From positions 2,418,001-2,482,000 of the forward strand of contig CM074187.1 of assembly GCA_037179385.1 (NCBI GenBank): DNA of 64,000 bases. The letters are read 5' to 3'. The position numbers and the translations under genes were made by a program. Position 1 is the stretch's first letter; each line of letters begins with the position of its first letter. This DNA is from Holothuria scabra. Its lineage: Eukaryota; Echinodermata; Holothuroidea; Aspidochirotida; Holothuriidae. Below are positions 63,801 to 64,000 of this stretch, in pieces. The notes beneath the pieces were generated by a model. The model was not told where the DNA came from. It searched no databases and saw nothing but the letters and a program-made list of their open reading frames with translations.

Positions 63801-63928
63801 TATACTTACTCCATATGGACCAACAGGTGGCTGTCCCATCTTATCTATAGAGCAGAAGGGCAGATCAAGCCTCCCAACAGGTTGTCGACGTTCTCTTTTA
63901 TTCATCCCATATTCTTGGTAACTTTTAC
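57687..63928 (-). CDS. 3' part of an unrecognised gene, 4 exons
   Basis: On the minus strand, exons 63928-63810, 63513-63463, 59334-59196 and 58003-57687 have AG acceptors and GT donors and join in phase to a TAG, giving about 207 C-terminal residues. The 5' end lies past the right edge. The chain is hydrophilic with no signal peptide, membrane helix or Cys pattern, so it is probably intracellular. It has a basic RERR near the visible start, PPVGPYG, an aromatic patch (DRWSFPMW), an acidic stretch (EENSEED) and a Lys/Pro/Ser-rich end. I do not recognise the family. The PPVGPYG and FNDRWSFPMW patches feel like small ciliary or axonemal proteins, but this is only an impression. In-phase joining across four exons argues strongly for a real gene. 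Confidence 0.75.
58555..58698 (-). mobile_element. Truncated hAT MITE, relative of 2938-3117
   Basis: In reverse it shares ATCCTTGCAAAAAACACCTA-like text, GACTTTTCCCTCATGTC and the terminus CAGTGGCGTAACCACGG. The other end is missing. It lies in the last intron of gene 2. Confidence 0.65.
59196..59334 (-). CDS. Gene 2 exon, acidic segment
   Basis: Acceptor ATGTTAG, donor GTAAGT. It encodes 46 codons plus one base: ALDVTELSDVG, SHPHLYFSERE, then acidic EENSEEDVQTN. It joins the last exon through a split Asp codon. Confidence 0.75.
60831..60866. repeat. T15G21 homopolymer junction
   Basis: Fifteen T followed by twenty-one G, then AGGC. It is prone to quadruplex folding and to assembly or sequencing length errors. 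Confidence 0.95.
61543..61735 (-). mobile_element. tRNA-Glu-type SINE, diverged, minus strand
   Basis: TAGTTAGTTAGATGGAGTTT tail, CAGCCCAGTTTCCAACC, then CCAGTAGTGTCTCACTGCC and GTTCCCTTTTAAATTC as in the other copies. The tRNA-like head has been lost or diverged. Within a gene 2 intron. Confidence 0.7.
62295..62535 (-). mobile_element. Second-family SINE with (ATT)n tail
   Basis: In reverse: head remnant with box B GAGTTCGATTCC, then TTTTTCATCCAAGAGCAG, AATTTGATCCAAATTG and GTTGCCACCCGACGTGAAG, ending in ATTATTATTATTT. Shares its body with 28983-29170. Confidence 0.65.
63463..63513 (-). CDS. Gene 2 micro-exon, 17 codons
   Basis: The 51-nt exon lies between acceptor CTTTGCAG and donor GTAATA, in phase 0 on both sides. 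It encodes NFFPQFNDRWSFPMWSQ, rich in aromatic residues. It was picked because both borders and phase fit the neighbouring exons. Confidence 0.65.
63810..63928 (-). CDS. Gene 2 exon, first visible
   Basis: Acceptor ATGATACAG, donor GTAAGTAT. After two bases completing an upstream codon it gives 39 codons, basic at first (MNKRERRQP) and ending in PPVGPYG. Upstream exons are outside the window. Confidence 0.75.
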
Positions 63929-64000
63929 CTGTATCATATGAAAGACATGAAACACACAATGATGATGAAAACCTGAAATGAATTCAAACTTTCTTCCAAT

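Overview
The window looks like AT-rich animal nuclear DNA. It has long introns with GT/AG borders, two partial or complete split genes, and dense small DNA transposons, tRNA-derived SINEs, Penelope-like retroelements (PLEs) and (TA)n microsatellites. The mix fits a marine invertebrate, possibly an echinoderm or relative; the sequence does not fix the species. There is no sign of bacterial operons, CRISPR arrays, rRNA or an intact tRNA gene.

Gene 1 (+ strand, 13598-49794) is the main coding feature. Ten exons, read by eye, join in phase at all nine splice junctions into a predicted 426-residue type I membrane protein: signal peptide, short Ser/Pro/Thr stretch, SEA domain, Cys-rich/EGF-like module, one transmembrane helix and a cytoplasmic tail of about 150 residues. 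The layout recalls small transmembrane mucins, but I could not name an orthologue. Most of its span is transposon-filled intron: intron 1 is about 14.5 kb, and intron 6 holds a PLE cluster.

Gene 2 (- strand, 63928 down to 57687) is the 3' part of a gene that starts beyond the right edge. Four exons join in phase, giving about 207 C-terminal residues that I do not recognise, followed by an AATAAA.

Repeat landscape: 1-13.5 kb is intergenic with hAT-type MITEs (several with 8-bp target duplications), a long-TIR palindromic MITE with a 10-bp duplication, and a foldback element. 13.7-28.2 kb (intron 1) carries a decayed LINE, tRNA-Glu-type SINEs and TTAA-flanked long-TIR elements. 28-38 kb carries more hAT MITEs, SINEs and the first of two tandem arrays with AGGTCAAAGGTCA (DR1) motifs. 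38-43.3 kb holds PLE fragments in both orientations bounded by (TA)n tracts, then the second DR1 array. 43.6-45.8 kb is a full-length 2.2 kb non-autonomous hAT. 50-57 kb is intergenic with MITEs.

All exon calls come from reading ORFs, splice sites and phase by eye. No transcript or homology search was available.
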